Assembly: GCA_002452095.1 (NCBI GenBank)
Contig: DKEG01000027.1
Location: forward strand, 3,238-44,789
Direction of reading: 5' to 3'
Source of the DNA: Bacteroidales bacterium UBA6828
GTDB taxonomy: Bacteria > Bacteroidota > Bacteroidia > Bacteroidales > Paludibacteraceae
DNA length: 41,552 nt
Shown piece after piece: positions 30,192 to 38,358 of this stretch. Every line of letters starts with the position of its first letter. The stretch's first letter is position 1. The notes under the pieces were generated by a model. The model was given only the letters and a program-made list of their open reading frames with translations, made no database searches and had not been told where the DNA came from. The translations under genes were made by a program, and so were the position numbers.

Positions 30192-32195
30192 TTACAAATT
30201 CTCTTTTATCAGTCCCGTTTCATAAGCCGTCAGTAGGTGTTCCAGGTTGTCCACCTGTGCTTGCAGTTCGCGACCGCGGTCGGTGTCGCGGATATGAATG
30301 CGGTGCTCGCTAAAGTCCTGTAGCAGGGTGCGGCTATGGATGTCGCTGCCCGACAAAATCGCCTGTTCGCGGCTCTCGAAGGACTCGTGCTCTACTAATT
30401 GTATGCCGTGGCTGTTATAAATCAACGTATAACCCGCAATACCCGTTTTCTTCTGGTAGGGCTTGCTGAACCCGCCGTCTATCACAAACCGTTTGCCCTC
30501 GGCGCGGATGGGACTTTCCCCCTCTATAGTACGCACGGGGATATGCCCGTTGATGATACGCCCCGTCTCGGCGTTCATACCGAATTCCTGCAATATGCGC
30601 ACGCATGTCTCTTTTTCATTCGCCAGCGTGTAGTACGCCCCTTTCTTTTCTTTCCACAGATCCTCGTCTTCCACAAAATACCGCTCCAGTGTGGTCATCT
30701 TGTCTTTGTTGTAGAGTGGCGAATAGGGACCTTCCCACAGATACAGCATATAATCCAGCGCATTGGCTTTCTCTTTGCCGTTGCCGTAGTATGCCATACG
30801 TACCACCTCGTCGGTGCGCTCCATCAACTGCCTGCCGCTTACGCGCTTGCCGCACACGTCCACTTCGGTAAAACTGCCGTCCTCGTTGAGCGGGATAGCC
30901 GCATGGTAAAGCAGAAATCCGTTGCGCACGAGGAACATGCTTCCGTGCTGGTAAAGCAGGTGCAGGTGTTTCTGCATCTTCTCCGACTTGCGGAAACTGC
31001 GTGCCAACTGGGTCATCAACTCCTGTTCCTCGGCGGAAAGGCGGTAGGGCTCTGTCTCCGACAGGGTGGGCAGGTTGGTGTCCATGAGTGGATAGTCCTG
31101 CCCGCCGATACGGATAGTGCCGTGCTGTTTGTCTATCTTGTCCAACAGCAGGCGGTCATTCATTCCCCATTCGGGGTGGCGCAGGATGGTCTGCCCTTCC
31201 AACTTGAATTGGATGATTGAAATCGCCTTGTGCATCTTTGCCATCAGAGCGGCGGAGCGGGTCAGGCGCGGGTTGTTCTCGAAGTCCTTGGTCTGGAATA
31301 CCTCGCACGGGTCGTCGTGATAGGTCTCCATAGCGAAGTTCGCCAGCGGCAGCAGGTTGATGCCGTAGCCCTCTTCGAGGGTCTCTATGTTCGCATAGCG
31401 GATCGAGACGCGCAGCACGGTGGCTATCAGTGCGGGGTTGCCTGCCATTGCCCCCATCCATTCGATGTCATGGTTGCCCCATTGGATGTCGTAGTCGTGC
31501 AGGGTGGAGAGCACGTCCGGTATCTTCGCCGCCCCCGAACCGCGGTCGAAGATATCGCCCACCACGTGGAGCGTGTCTATGGTAAAACCGTGTATCAGGT
31601 AGCAAATCGCCGTGATGAGTTTCTCGGCGCAGCCGAGGTTGATGATTGTGTCAATGATCGCGTTGTAATAGACCGCGCGGTCGCTCTCGATGTTCGACTC
31701 GTGGAGCAACTCGTCGATGATATACGCATAGTCCTTCGGTAGCATCTTGCGCACCTTGGAACGGCTGTATTTGATAGTTACCGCCCGTGCTACCACTACC
31801 ACTTGGTGCAGGCGGATACGATACCAGTCCTCAATCGAAAACTCGCCGATACCCTCGTTCAAACCGTCAATATGCTCTGCAAAACTGCGTTGTACCAATT
31901 CGATACGCTCGTCGGGATAGTAAATCAGGGCGCACAGGGCGCGTTTCTCGGTCTCGCTCATCGCCTCAAACAGATCGTCAATCTTGTGCCGGATAACGCC
32001 CGAGGCGTTCTTGATGGTGTGGATAAACGCACTGCTCTCGCCGTGCAGGTCGCTCACAAAATGCTCCGTACCCTTGGGCAGAGAGAGAATCGCACGCAGG
32101 TTGATCAACTCGGTAATGACCGCTTTGCTGTTCGGAAAACGCTCGCTGAGCAGCGTCAGATAGCGCAGGTCGCCTTTTATATCTTCTATATTCAT
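30192..32195 (-). CDS. fbp: Fructose-1,6-bisphosphatase, class III
   Basis: This 667-residue enzyme is a Firmicutes/Bacteroidota-type FBPase that hydrolyses fructose-1,6-bisphosphate to fructose-6-phosphate in gluconeogenesis. It has a calcineurin-like metallophosphatase fold with HFVSDLHGE (45-53, Asp49 and His51), GDIFDRGSGA, WGNHDIEWMGA and NGHIPV. The length matches the class (about 640-670). I chose ATG 32195 (MNIEDIKGDLRYL) because the promoter at 32219-32250 overlaps the start of the longer frame (32249), which is therefore excluded; 32198 is an equal alternative. It is transcribed divergently from the DjlA-like gene across a 279-bp gap with a 4 x 11-bp array. Confidence 0.95.
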   Translation of the reverse strand: MNIEDIKGDLRYLTLLSERFPNSKAVITELINLRAILSLPKGTEHFVSDLHGESSAFIHTIKNASGVIRHKIDDLFEAMSETEKRALCALIYYPDERIELVQRSFAEHIDGLNEGIGEFSIEDWYRIRLHQVVVVARAVTIKYSRSKVRKMLPKDYAYIIDELLHESNIESDRAVYYNAIIDTIINLGCAEKLITAICYLIHGFTIDTLHVVGDIFDRGSGAAKIPDVLSTLHDYDIQWGNHDIEWMGAMAGNPALIATVLRVSIRYANIETLEEGYGINLLPLANFAMETYHDDPCEVFQTKDFENNPRLTRSAALMAKMHKAISIIQFKLEGQTILRHPEWGMNDRLLLDKIDKQHGTIRIGGQDYPLMDTNLPTLSETEPYRLSAEEQELMTQLARSFRKSEKMQKHLHLLYQHGSMFLVRNGFLLYHAAIPLNEDGSFTEVDVCGKRVSGRQLMERTDEVVRMAYYGNGKEKANALDYMLYLWEGPYSPLYNKDKMTTLERYFVEDEDLWKEKKGAYYTLANEKETCVRILQEFGMNAETGRIINGHIPVRTIEGESPIRAEGKRFVIDGGFSKPYQKKTGIAGYTLIYNSHGIQLVEHESFESREQAILSGSDIHSRTLLQDFSEHRIHIRDTDRGRELQAQVDNLEHLLTAYETGLIKENL

Positions 32196-32218
32196 CATAA
32201 ATACCTCGTTTGTGCCTG

Positions 32219-32250
32219 CAAAGGTACTGCTTTTTGCCCATATAGGCAAA
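32219..32250 (-). promoter_or_regulatory. Promoter for fbp
   Basis: On the minus strand, TTTG (32250-32247), a 20-bp spacer and TACCTTTG (32226-32219) match fully. The start codon follows at about 24 bp, so the leader is very short. Confidence 0.85.
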
Positions 32251-32281
32251 CCTCTGTATCAACTATGGTACATATACGGTT

Positions 32282-32325
32282 GATACACGGTAGATACATG
32301 GTAGATACACGGTAGATACACGGTA
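32282..32325. repeat. 4 x 11-bp tandem repeat (GATACACGGTA)
   Basis: Units start at 32282, 32293, 32304 and 32315; the second has one change. The array sits between the divergent promoters of fbp and the DjlA-like gene, so a protein bound along one face of the helix could touch both. Confidence 0.92.
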
Positions 32326-32416
32326 GATAGTGCTGTTTCTGTAGGGTCGTTCGGCTGTTCGTGGCGCAAAGCACCGCTTTGTGCGCAGCACGCGCCACCA
32401 GCAGCCGCTAATACTA

Positions 32417-32448
32417 TTTGCTGTATTCGGATTTTTTTTGTAATTTTG
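32417..32448 (+). promoter_or_regulatory. Promoter for DjlA-like gene
   Basis: TTTG (32417-32420), a 20-bp spacer and TAATTTTG (32441-32448) match fully and lie 26 bp before ATG 32475. The longer frame from 32418 would start inside the promoter and is rejected. Confidence 0.85.
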
Positions 32449-32474
32449 CAATCGCAAAACAGAACAGAGTGGAT

Positions 32475-33260
32475 ATGTCAGCAGGCAAATGGATATTAGG
32501 CGGACTGGGGTTCGTGTTGGGAGGCCCCATCGGGGCATTGATAGGGGTTTTTATTGGCTCGCTTTTCGATTCGGGCGACCGTATCCTCACCGACAGCGAC
32601 ACTGCGGACAACAGCACAAGGCAGACCGACTATGGCAGCAGCGAGACCTACAGCAGAACCTACCGGCGTGCATCGGTGGGCGATATACGTGTATCGATGG
32701 TGGTGTTGTTTGCGTGCGTCATGAAAGCCGACGGACGCATCATGAAATTGGAGGTGAACTATATCAAACCGTTTTTGCTCAAGAACTACGGGGAAGACGG
32801 TGCGAAGGAGGCACTCCACTTGCTCAAGGAACTGCTGCAGAAAGACATAGATCCGATAGCGGTATCGCAACAGATCGCGCAACACATCAACTATTCCACC
32901 CGCTTGGAGATCATACATATCCTCTTCGACCTTGCCAAGGTGGACGGCGAAGTATCGGAAGCAGAGGAGAATATGATATCGCTCATTGCCACGAATATGC
33001 ATGTGCAGGATGCCGATTATCGCTCGCTCCTGTCTCTCTATCGCAAGCATGCGGATCCCAACTGGGCATATATAGCACTCGAGATTGACCCCTCGGCAAG
33101 CGATGAGGAGGTGAAGAAAGCCTATCGCCGTATGGCTATGAAATACCACCCCGACAAAGTTGCCAATGCGGGCGAGGAGGTGCGCCAACAAGCCACGGAG
33201 AAGTTCCGCTCTATCAACGAGGCGTATGAGACCATCAAACTCGGACGGGGAATGAATTAA
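32475..33260 (+). CDS. DjlA-like membrane J-domain protein with TerB domain
   Basis: This 261-residue co-chaperone has a Gly-rich N-terminal membrane segment (residues about 5-31, KWILGGLGFVLGGPIGALIGVFIG). A TerB-like helical domain spans about 72-185 (VVLFACVMKADGRIMKLEV, then FDLAKVDGEVSEAEENMI), each half with an acidic DG motif. The C-terminal J domain (about 193-257) has the HPD triad at about 225-227 (AMKYHPDKV), needed to stimulate DnaK ATPase. The order matches E. coli DjlA, a membrane-bound J protein. The start follows from the promoter position. It is likely monocistronic; the next gene begins about 95 bp later behind an 11-bp repeat. Confidence 0.85.
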   Translation: MSAGKWILGGLGFVLGGPIGALIGVFIGSLFDSGDRILTDSDTADNSTRQTDYGSSETYSRTYRRASVGDIRVSMVVLFACVMKADGRIMKLEVNYIKPFLLKNYGEDGAKEALHLLKELLQKDIDPIAVSQQIAQHINYSTRLEIIHILFDLAKVDGEVSEAEENMISLIATNMHVQDADYRSLLSLYRKHADPNWAYIALEIDPSASDEEVKKAYRRMAMKYHPDKVANAGEEVRQQATEKFRSINEAYETIKLGRGMN

Positions 33261-33326
33261 CCGGTAAAGCAATTAAATTAATATACAGATAGAACCTTTT
33301 GTTTTTGATATTTTTTGAATGTTGTT

Positions 33327-33358
33327 GACCTATTAATGACCTATTAATGACCTATATG
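33327..33358. repeat. Nearly 3 x 11-bp repeat at the DUF4837 gene start
   Basis: GACCTATTAAT (33327-33337 and 33338-33348) and a partial third unit GACCTATATG run into the start codon at 33356. One possible upstream start codon (33347) lies within the repeat. Confidence 0.85.
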
Positions 33359-34483
33359 AAACGATACATCTTAATGACCTTATCCGTCTCCTTGTTGATG
33401 ATGATGGGCTGCGGAAAGAAAACCGGCGGACGGGTGCTGACCAGTGCCACGGGAACCATTTACGAATGTCTGGTCGTATCACCCAAGCAGCCGCTTTCGC
33501 AGGAATCGCTCAACCGGATTGCGGCAAGCGGTATTGAGCATCCTACAGGCAGTGCCTATGCCGAACCAATCACCACAACCTACGAACTCGTGCGGGCTAC
33601 CTTGGGCGAGGATATGCCCTGTCTGCCGCAGATGGAACCCTATTTCGTGCTGACCCACGTATCCAATGCCGCATTTGACGACTATCTCAAACCCACGCGC
33701 AATATCCTCTTGGTGGACATCAATCCCGAGAAATATACCCAACTCAAGGTGCGTGTCTCTACCGATGTCTGGTCGCACCCGCAGGCGGTATATCGCATAC
33801 AAGCCGCTTCGGAGGAGGAGTTTGTCGGCTATTGGCTGCAGCACGGCAATGAGGTGCGCGACTGGTTTGTGCGTCAGGAACTGCAGCGGCAAACCGCTTT
33901 CTATCGCGCCAACACCAATGCCGATGCCCGCAAAGTGCTGCAGAAGGAGTTCGGATGCGATATGCTTATTCCCGAAGATTATATGCTCATTATGGACACT
34001 ACGCTCAGTATGCAAGAGGCTGATAGTGTCCATTTGATGTGGTGCTGCAACAACAAAGGTCCGATGCGCCGTGATGTGGTGGTCTATGCATACCCCTACA
34101 CCGACCCGAATACGTTCACGCTTGATTATCTCAATGCCAAGCGTGATGAGGTCTTGTCGCGCGTAATCACTGCCTCGGTCAAGGGCTCGTATATGGGTAC
34201 GGAATACAAGGTCTTCCCGCCGCAAATGCGTAATGTACAATCCCTTCAACCCAAGAAAGATGACGGTTTCTATGCCGCTGAAGTGCGCGGATTGTGGAAA
34301 ATACGCAACGGCGAAGCCATGGGCGGACCCTATGTCAGTCTCACCCGCCTTGACCAGGTGCGCGGCAATGTCATCACCGCCGAGACCTTTGTCTTTGCCC
34401 CTGGGCAGAAAAAGCGCAACGCCCTCCGTCAGGCGGAAGCCATTCTCTATACCCTCCAACTCCCTACCGACACGATCCGATGA
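33356..34483 (+). CDS. DUF4837 family lipoprotein
   Basis: This is a 375-residue predicted lipoprotein. The signal peptide MKRYILMTLSVSLLMMMGC ends at a lipobox with Cys19. The body matches DUF4837, a Bacteroidota family of unknown function: TGTIYECLVV, an N-terminal alpha/beta part with PTRNILLVDINPEKYTQLKVR, then MRRDVVVYAYPYTDP and GPYVSLTRLDQ. I prefer ATG 33356 to 33347 because the lipoprotein signal begins there. FPPQMRNVQSLQ (about residue 290) is encoded by ATGCGTAATGTACAATC, possibly a minimal copy of the coding short repeat. Its TGA overlaps the start of the next gene (ATGA), so the two are coupled. Confidence 0.8.
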   Translation: MKRYILMTLSVSLLMMMGCGKKTGGRVLTSATGTIYECLVVSPKQPLSQESLNRIAASGIEHPTGSAYAEPITTTYELVRATLGEDMPCLPQMEPYFVLTHVSNAAFDDYLKPTRNILLVDINPEKYTQLKVRVSTDVWSHPQAVYRIQAASEEEFVGYWLQHGNEVRDWFVRQELQRQTAFYRANTNADARKVLQKEFGCDMLIPEDYMLIMDTTLSMQEADSVHLMWCCNNKGPMRRDVVVYAYPYTDPNTFTLDYLNAKRDEVLSRVITASVKGSYMGTEYKVFPPQMRNVQSLQPKKDDGFYAAEVRGLWKIRNGEAMGGPYVSLTRLDQVRGNVITAETFVFAPGQKKRNALRQAEAILYTLQLPTDTIR

Positions 34484-35991
34484 GAAACAGCCGCTTGCTC
34501 TGTCTGTGGTTGTGCCTCTTCGTGGTTCTGCACACGTGGAGTGTATCGGTATGCAATCCGCAGGATAGTGTGCATTTATATACTACGCTTGCCAGCGATG
34601 CCGAGCGCAACACCGAACGCGACAGTCTGCTGCAAAAGGCGTTGAAGTTTGCCGCTGAACCCAATCACGACCGTGCTATGTTGCTGCGGCTCAGTGCAAA
34701 CAATGCGTTCAAGATCGGGCAGTCAGAGAGGGCGCAGCAGGAGCAGATAGAGGCATACACCATCTTTATGCGTCTGCAGGAGTGGGACTGGGCATCTATG
34801 TGTCTCTACGAGCGCAGTATCGACTATCTGAATATATGCGATTGGGAGAACGTGGAGCAGCAACTGGAATCGCTCCGTGCGCTGCTTAGGTACGATTCTC
34901 CGATAGTGCGCTACAACTACTATTCCATCGCCTCGCTCTATGCTATGCAGGACACTCTGCCTCAAGCCATTGCCTATGGGAGACAGGCTATCGGGGCAAT
35001 GGAGCAAATTCCCTATCCTGAGCATTATCAGATCCTGCCTGTGTGGAACTATTACAATATGGCGTATATGTTCGATGCCATGTGTACGCCTCCGCCCGTG
35101 GACAGCATTGAGCATTATCTGCAGAGAGCCGAGCAGGCGGTCAATCCCGCCGGCGACTGGGTGGACATCGAGGAGGCGAATATCAGTATTATGGATATGC
35201 GGGCGTGGCTATGCTACTATCGTCGAGACTATCGGACAGCAGAGCAACTGATGCAGCAGGTGCTGGTCAAGATCGACTCCGTGGCAATGGATTCGCCCAA
35301 CACCGTCATCACCGAGCGGGGAGAGGCGTATCGGTTCTTGGCTATGCTCCACGAGGAGCAGGGACATTGGCGGACGGCATTCCGCTATCAGCAACTGCTC
35401 AACGACAACAACCTGTTGCGCTACGACATCGAGAAGAACACGGCGTTGCAGGAGATAGAAACACGCTACGAGGTGGAGCGGCAGCAGTTGGAAATGGAGC
35501 GTCTGGAAGCAAAGAACAGTGCTTTCCTTTGGCTGTTGGTGGTGTGCGTTTTGGTGATTCTGTCGGGCGGACTGCTGCTGGCGGTGGTCGTCTTGCGCAA
35601 ACGACGTGCCGAGGACAGGCTCTATCAGGCGGCACTTGAGCAGGAGAATATCCGCAGTATGCTCAGCGATATGATGGCGCGTACCGATACCGACCCTGTC
35701 ATGCTCATTAAGCAGGATCTGACCGCCACTTTCCGTCAGTTGACCGAGGATACGCCTTATCGCGAGGAGGCAATACAAGCCGTCCAACAGGTGGATAATG
35801 TGCGTATTGCGAACCTTTTCCAGCAGGCTCCGCAACTTACGGCGATGGACAAACGCTATATCGTCTGTTTCGAAGCGCGGCTGACGGTAGAGCAGATAGC
35901 CGTGCTTTTCCGTATCGCCCCCGCCAGTGTCTATACCGTCCGCTATCGTATGCGCAAGAAATTCCCCGCCTCCGTTCCCTTCCCCTATTGA
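34480..35991 (+). CDS. TPR membrane protein with C-terminal LuxR-type HTH
   Basis: This 503-residue protein has a signal peptide (about residues 1-26) and a periplasmic all-helical TPR-like region (about 40-330, for example DRAMLLRLSANNAFKIGQSERAQQEQIEAY). A juxtamembrane coiled coil (ALQEIETRYEVERQQLEMERLEAKN) leads to one transmembrane helix (about 349-370) and a cytoplasmic end with a LuxR-like helix-turn-helix (TAMDKRYIVCFEARLTVEQIAVLFRIAPASVYTVRYRMRKKF). Like the propeller regulator at 18429 it has no kinase domain, so it looks like a membrane-bound one-component regulator. The coupled DUF4837 lipoprotein upstream may be part of its signal. Target genes are unknown. Confidence 0.8.
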   Translation: MRNSRLLCLWLCLFVVLHTWSVSVCNPQDSVHLYTTLASDAERNTERDSLLQKALKFAAEPNHDRAMLLRLSANNAFKIGQSERAQQEQIEAYTIFMRLQEWDWASMCLYERSIDYLNICDWENVEQQLESLRALLRYDSPIVRYNYYSIASLYAMQDTLPQAIAYGRQAIGAMEQIPYPEHYQILPVWNYYNMAYMFDAMCTPPPVDSIEHYLQRAEQAVNPAGDWVDIEEANISIMDMRAWLCYYRRDYRTAEQLMQQVLVKIDSVAMDSPNTVITERGEAYRFLAMLHEEQGHWRTAFRYQQLLNDNNLLRYDIEKNTALQEIETRYEVERQQLEMERLEAKNSAFLWLLVVCVLVILSGGLLLAVVVLRKRRAEDRLYQAALEQENIRSMLSDMMARTDTDPVMLIKQDLTATFRQLTEDTPYREEAIQAVQQVDNVRIANLFQQAPQLTAMDKRYIVCFEARLTVEQIAVLFRIAPASVYTVRYRMRKKFPASVPFPY

Positions 35992-35995
35992 TGCA

Positions 35996-36070
35996 GGGGA
36001 CGCGGACGCCTCGTCCGCGGTCAAGTCGTTATAGACTTGCTTGTTTTTCCGATGTTTTTAGGTTTGTCAA
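35996..36070. repeat. Family B core without recognisable left end
   Basis: GGGGACGCGGACGCC, TCGTCCGCGGTCAAGTCGT and GACTTGCTTGTTTTTCCGATG match the core of family B copy 2 (28116-28190) over about 75 bp, including both hairpins (GCGGACG/CGTCCGC and CAAGTC/GACTTG). The right side degrades to GGTTTGTCAAA. It starts 5 bp after the TPR/HTH gene stop codon. Confidence 0.7.
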
Positions 36071-36118
36071 ATACTCTCCTCTCCGAAATGTTCTATATCT
36101 CCGGTTGGTGCAAAGTCG

Positions 36119-36151
36119 GGTGGATGTCAGGAGGATGTCAGGTGGATAGGC
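36119..36151. repeat. 3 x 11-bp tandem repeat (GGWGGATGTCA)
   Basis: GGTGGATGTCA, GGAGGATGTCA and GGTGGATAGGC are contiguous. The unit is close to that at 27911-27932, so these two arrays are related in sequence as well as period. Confidence 0.8.
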
Positions 36152-36204
36152 TTAGGTTGCGCCTTGCTTAAACGCTTTTCGACTGGAAAAATACAACATA
36201 CAAA

Positions 36205-36247
36205 AAACGGCTCTGCCAACCGGTTTCCCGATTCGACAGAGCCGTTT
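36205..36247. terminator. Bidirectional intrinsic terminator
   Basis: AAACGGCTCTG (36205-36215) pairs perfectly with CAGAGCCGTTT (36237-36247), with an A-run before and T-rich DNA after. It separates the convergent TPR/HTH and dxs-like genes. Downstream, 36325-36366 is a pyrimidine-rich TCAACTYTC-type low-complexity stretch; nothing else is seen in the gap 35992-36371. Confidence 0.8.
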
Positions 36248-36371
36248 CTCTATTTACTCTTAAAAACTTGATTCTATATACATTTTAGGTTTCGATGCCC
36301 ATACACCCAACTCTGAACTCTAAAACTATCAACTTCTCTCAACTTTCAACTCTCAACCCTCAACTAAAAAA

Positions 36372-38132
36372 TCAACTTAGCGCAGCAACCACGTCCTCCA
36401 CCATCTGCCCGGCGGTCAGGCGGTTGGCTTGCAGCAGGTCGGCAATATGGTAGCGGTCTTCAAAGTGCTTGCGCTCGCCGCGAACCAGCACGTGCATATC
36501 GCTGTCGCCGTAGTAGCGGGCAATCTTCTCGCCCCAACCGCCGTCTATCTGTCCGTCCTCAAGGGTGATAACCACCTTGTGGTCGGCTTTCAGGCTGTCG
36601 AGGGTCTCGGTGTCCAGATCGGTGATGAGGCGCGGGTTGATGAGTGTGGCATTGATGCCATTTTCCTGTAGAGCCTTGCGCAGTTCCTCGCCGAGGTGAA
36701 AGTACTCGCCCAATCCGAGTATCGCCACTTGGCTGCCCTTGTGTGCTACCTCGTAGGCAGGCTTCGACCAATCAATCTCATTGTGCATTACGCATTGCGC
36801 ATTACGCATTGTGAGTGGTACGCGGATAGCCACGGGGTGCTCGCGGTAGGCGATTGCCCACTCCATCATAGCGAGGTACTCCTCTTTGGTGGTCGGTGCC
36901 AGATAGATGAGGTTCGGGATATTCATCAGCAGCGGAATATCGTAGAAGCAGGTGTGCGTGACATCGTTCATCCCCTCGATGCCGCCGCCGAAAACAAGTA
37001 TGAGTGCGGGGTTGTCGTTGATGCAGAGGTCTTGCTGCAACTGGTCATAGGTGCGCTGGATGAACGTGCTATACACGCCCCACACGGGTTTCGCACCGCG
37101 TTTGGCAGCACCCGAAGCCAGTGCTACAGCCGTCTCTTCGGCGATACCTACGTCCACAAACTGCTTGCCTGCACGCTCACGGCGCGACTTTGTAAAGCCG
37201 AATACCGCCGGTGTGCCCGATGTGATGGCGAACAGTTCGGGGTGCGACGGCATGAGCGAGAGCAGATGTTCGGCGGTGAGTGTCTCATAGTCCTCGCCCG
37301 CGGGGGCAGTGAACTTCGGCTTGCCCGTTGCGAGGTCGAATGGCATACCCCAATGCCAACGTTCTTTGTTCTGTTCGGCAAACGGATAGCCCTTGCCCTT
37401 CAATGTATTGATATGTACCACAACAGGGTGGTTGATGTCCTTCACCTGTTGAAATGCCTTGATGAGTGCGTCTATGTTGTTGCCCTCGTCCACGTACATA
37501 TAGTCGAGTCCCATTGCGCGGAACAGGTTGCATGCCGCCTCGCCCTTTGTCTCGCGCAGCAACTGCAGGTTCTTGTATAGCCCGCCGTGGTTTTCGGCAA
37601 TCGACATCTGGTTGTCGTTGACGATGATGATAAAGTTCGTACCGAGTTCCGACCCTGCTACGTCCAAGCCCTCCAATGCCTCGCCGCCGCTCAGCGAACC
37701 GTCGCCGATGATGGCAATCACATTCTCCTTGCCGCCTTGCAAATCGCGGGCTTTTACGAGTCCGCAAGCCAGACTGACGCTGGTGGAGGTGTGTCCGATG
37801 ACAAAGTGGTCGTGCGGGCTTTCCGAGGGCTCGCTGTAACCCGACACGTCATCGTAGTGCCGTGCGTCCATAAACGCCTCTTTGCGCCCCGTGAGAATCT
37901 TGTGCGGGTAACTCTGGTGCGACACGTCGAAGACTATCTTGTCTTCAGGCGAGTTGAACACGTAGTGCAGTGCCACCGTCGCCTCCACCATACCGAGGTT
38001 CGGACCGATATGTCCGCCGTGTTCGCTCACTTTCTGCAGCAGGTAGTGCCGCGTCTCGTCTGCCAGTATGTGCAACTCCTTACTATTGAGTTGCTTGATG
38101 TCCTGAGGACTGTTGATTTTTTCGAGTACCAT
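36372..38132 (-). CDS. dxs: 1-deoxy-D-xylulose-5-phosphate synthase-like protein
   Basis: This 586-residue ThDP-dependent transketolase-family protein probably condenses pyruvate with glyceraldehyde-3-phosphate to DXP, the first step of the MEP isoprenoid pathway. Key features are GGHIGPNLG (His41, matching E. coli His49), GHTSTS, the ThDP/Mg site GDGSLSGGEALEGLDVAG, DVGIAEETAVALASG with the catalytic Glu, and YSTFIQRTYDQ. It is shorter than usual DXS (about 620). The usual ADG-x-THxGxFD loop reads FGGGIEGMNDVTHTCFYD, so it belongs to a divergent short branch, and the substrate should be checked. Residues about 440-452 (LTMRNAQCVMHNE) come from an inserted short repeat. It has its own promoter. 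Confidence 0.8.
   Translation of the reverse strand: MVLEKINSPQDIKQLNSKELHILADETRHYLLQKVSEHGGHIGPNLGMVEATVALHYVFNSPEDKIVFDVSHQSYPHKILTGRKEAFMDARHYDDVSGYSEPSESPHDHFVIGHTSTSVSLACGLVKARDLQGGKENVIAIIGDGSLSGGEALEGLDVAGSELGTNFIIIVNDNQMSIAENHGGLYKNLQLLRETKGEAACNLFRAMGLDYMYVDEGNNIDALIKAFQQVKDINHPVVVHINTLKGKGYPFAEQNKERWHWGMPFDLATGKPKFTAPAGEDYETLTAEHLLSLMPSHPELFAITSGTPAVFGFTKSRRERAGKQFVDVGIAEETAVALASGAAKRGAKPVWGVYSTFIQRTYDQLQQDLCINDNPALILVFGGGIEGMNDVTHTCFYDIPLLMNIPNLIYLAPTTKEEYLAMMEWAIAYREHPVAIRVPLTMRNAQCVMHNEIDWSKPAYEVAHKGSQVAILGLGEYFHLGEELRKALQENGINATLINPRLITDLDTETLDSLKADHKVVITLEDGQIDGGWGEKIARYYGDSDMHVLVRGERKHFEDRYHIADLLQANRLTAGQMVEDVVAALS
36778..36812. repeat. In-frame short repeat in the dxs-like gene
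   Basis: Read on the minus strand, ATGCGTAATGCGCAATGCG and TAATGCACAATGAG code for MRNAQCVMHNE in the linker between the pyrimidine-binding and C-terminal domains. It is the same DNA repeat and the same reading frame as in the regulator gene at 19675. Confidence 0.8.
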
Positions 38133-38179
38133 GATCTAATTATGAATTATAAATGAAGAATTATGAATTTAATGCGGCA

Positions 38180-38211
38180 CAAAAGTACGGAAAAAATAGC
38201 ATACAGCCAAA
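38180..38211 (-). promoter_or_regulatory. Promoter for dxs-like gene
   Basis: On the minus strand, TTTG (38211-38208), a 20-bp spacer and TACTTTTG (38187-38180) match fully. It lies in the gap after recN, so the dxs-like gene need not depend on the recN transcript. Confidence 0.8.
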
Positions 38212-38358
38212 CCGCCTTATATAAAATACGGAATAGGGGTATGCCTTTCTGTAATCGGGGTTAACCAAACCTGTCATCGCAAGTTCCACTTGGAAGTGCA
38301 AAAAAGTGGTAATATAGAATAAGTTTGTATGAGTATGGTACTTCCTCTGCTGCTGTTT

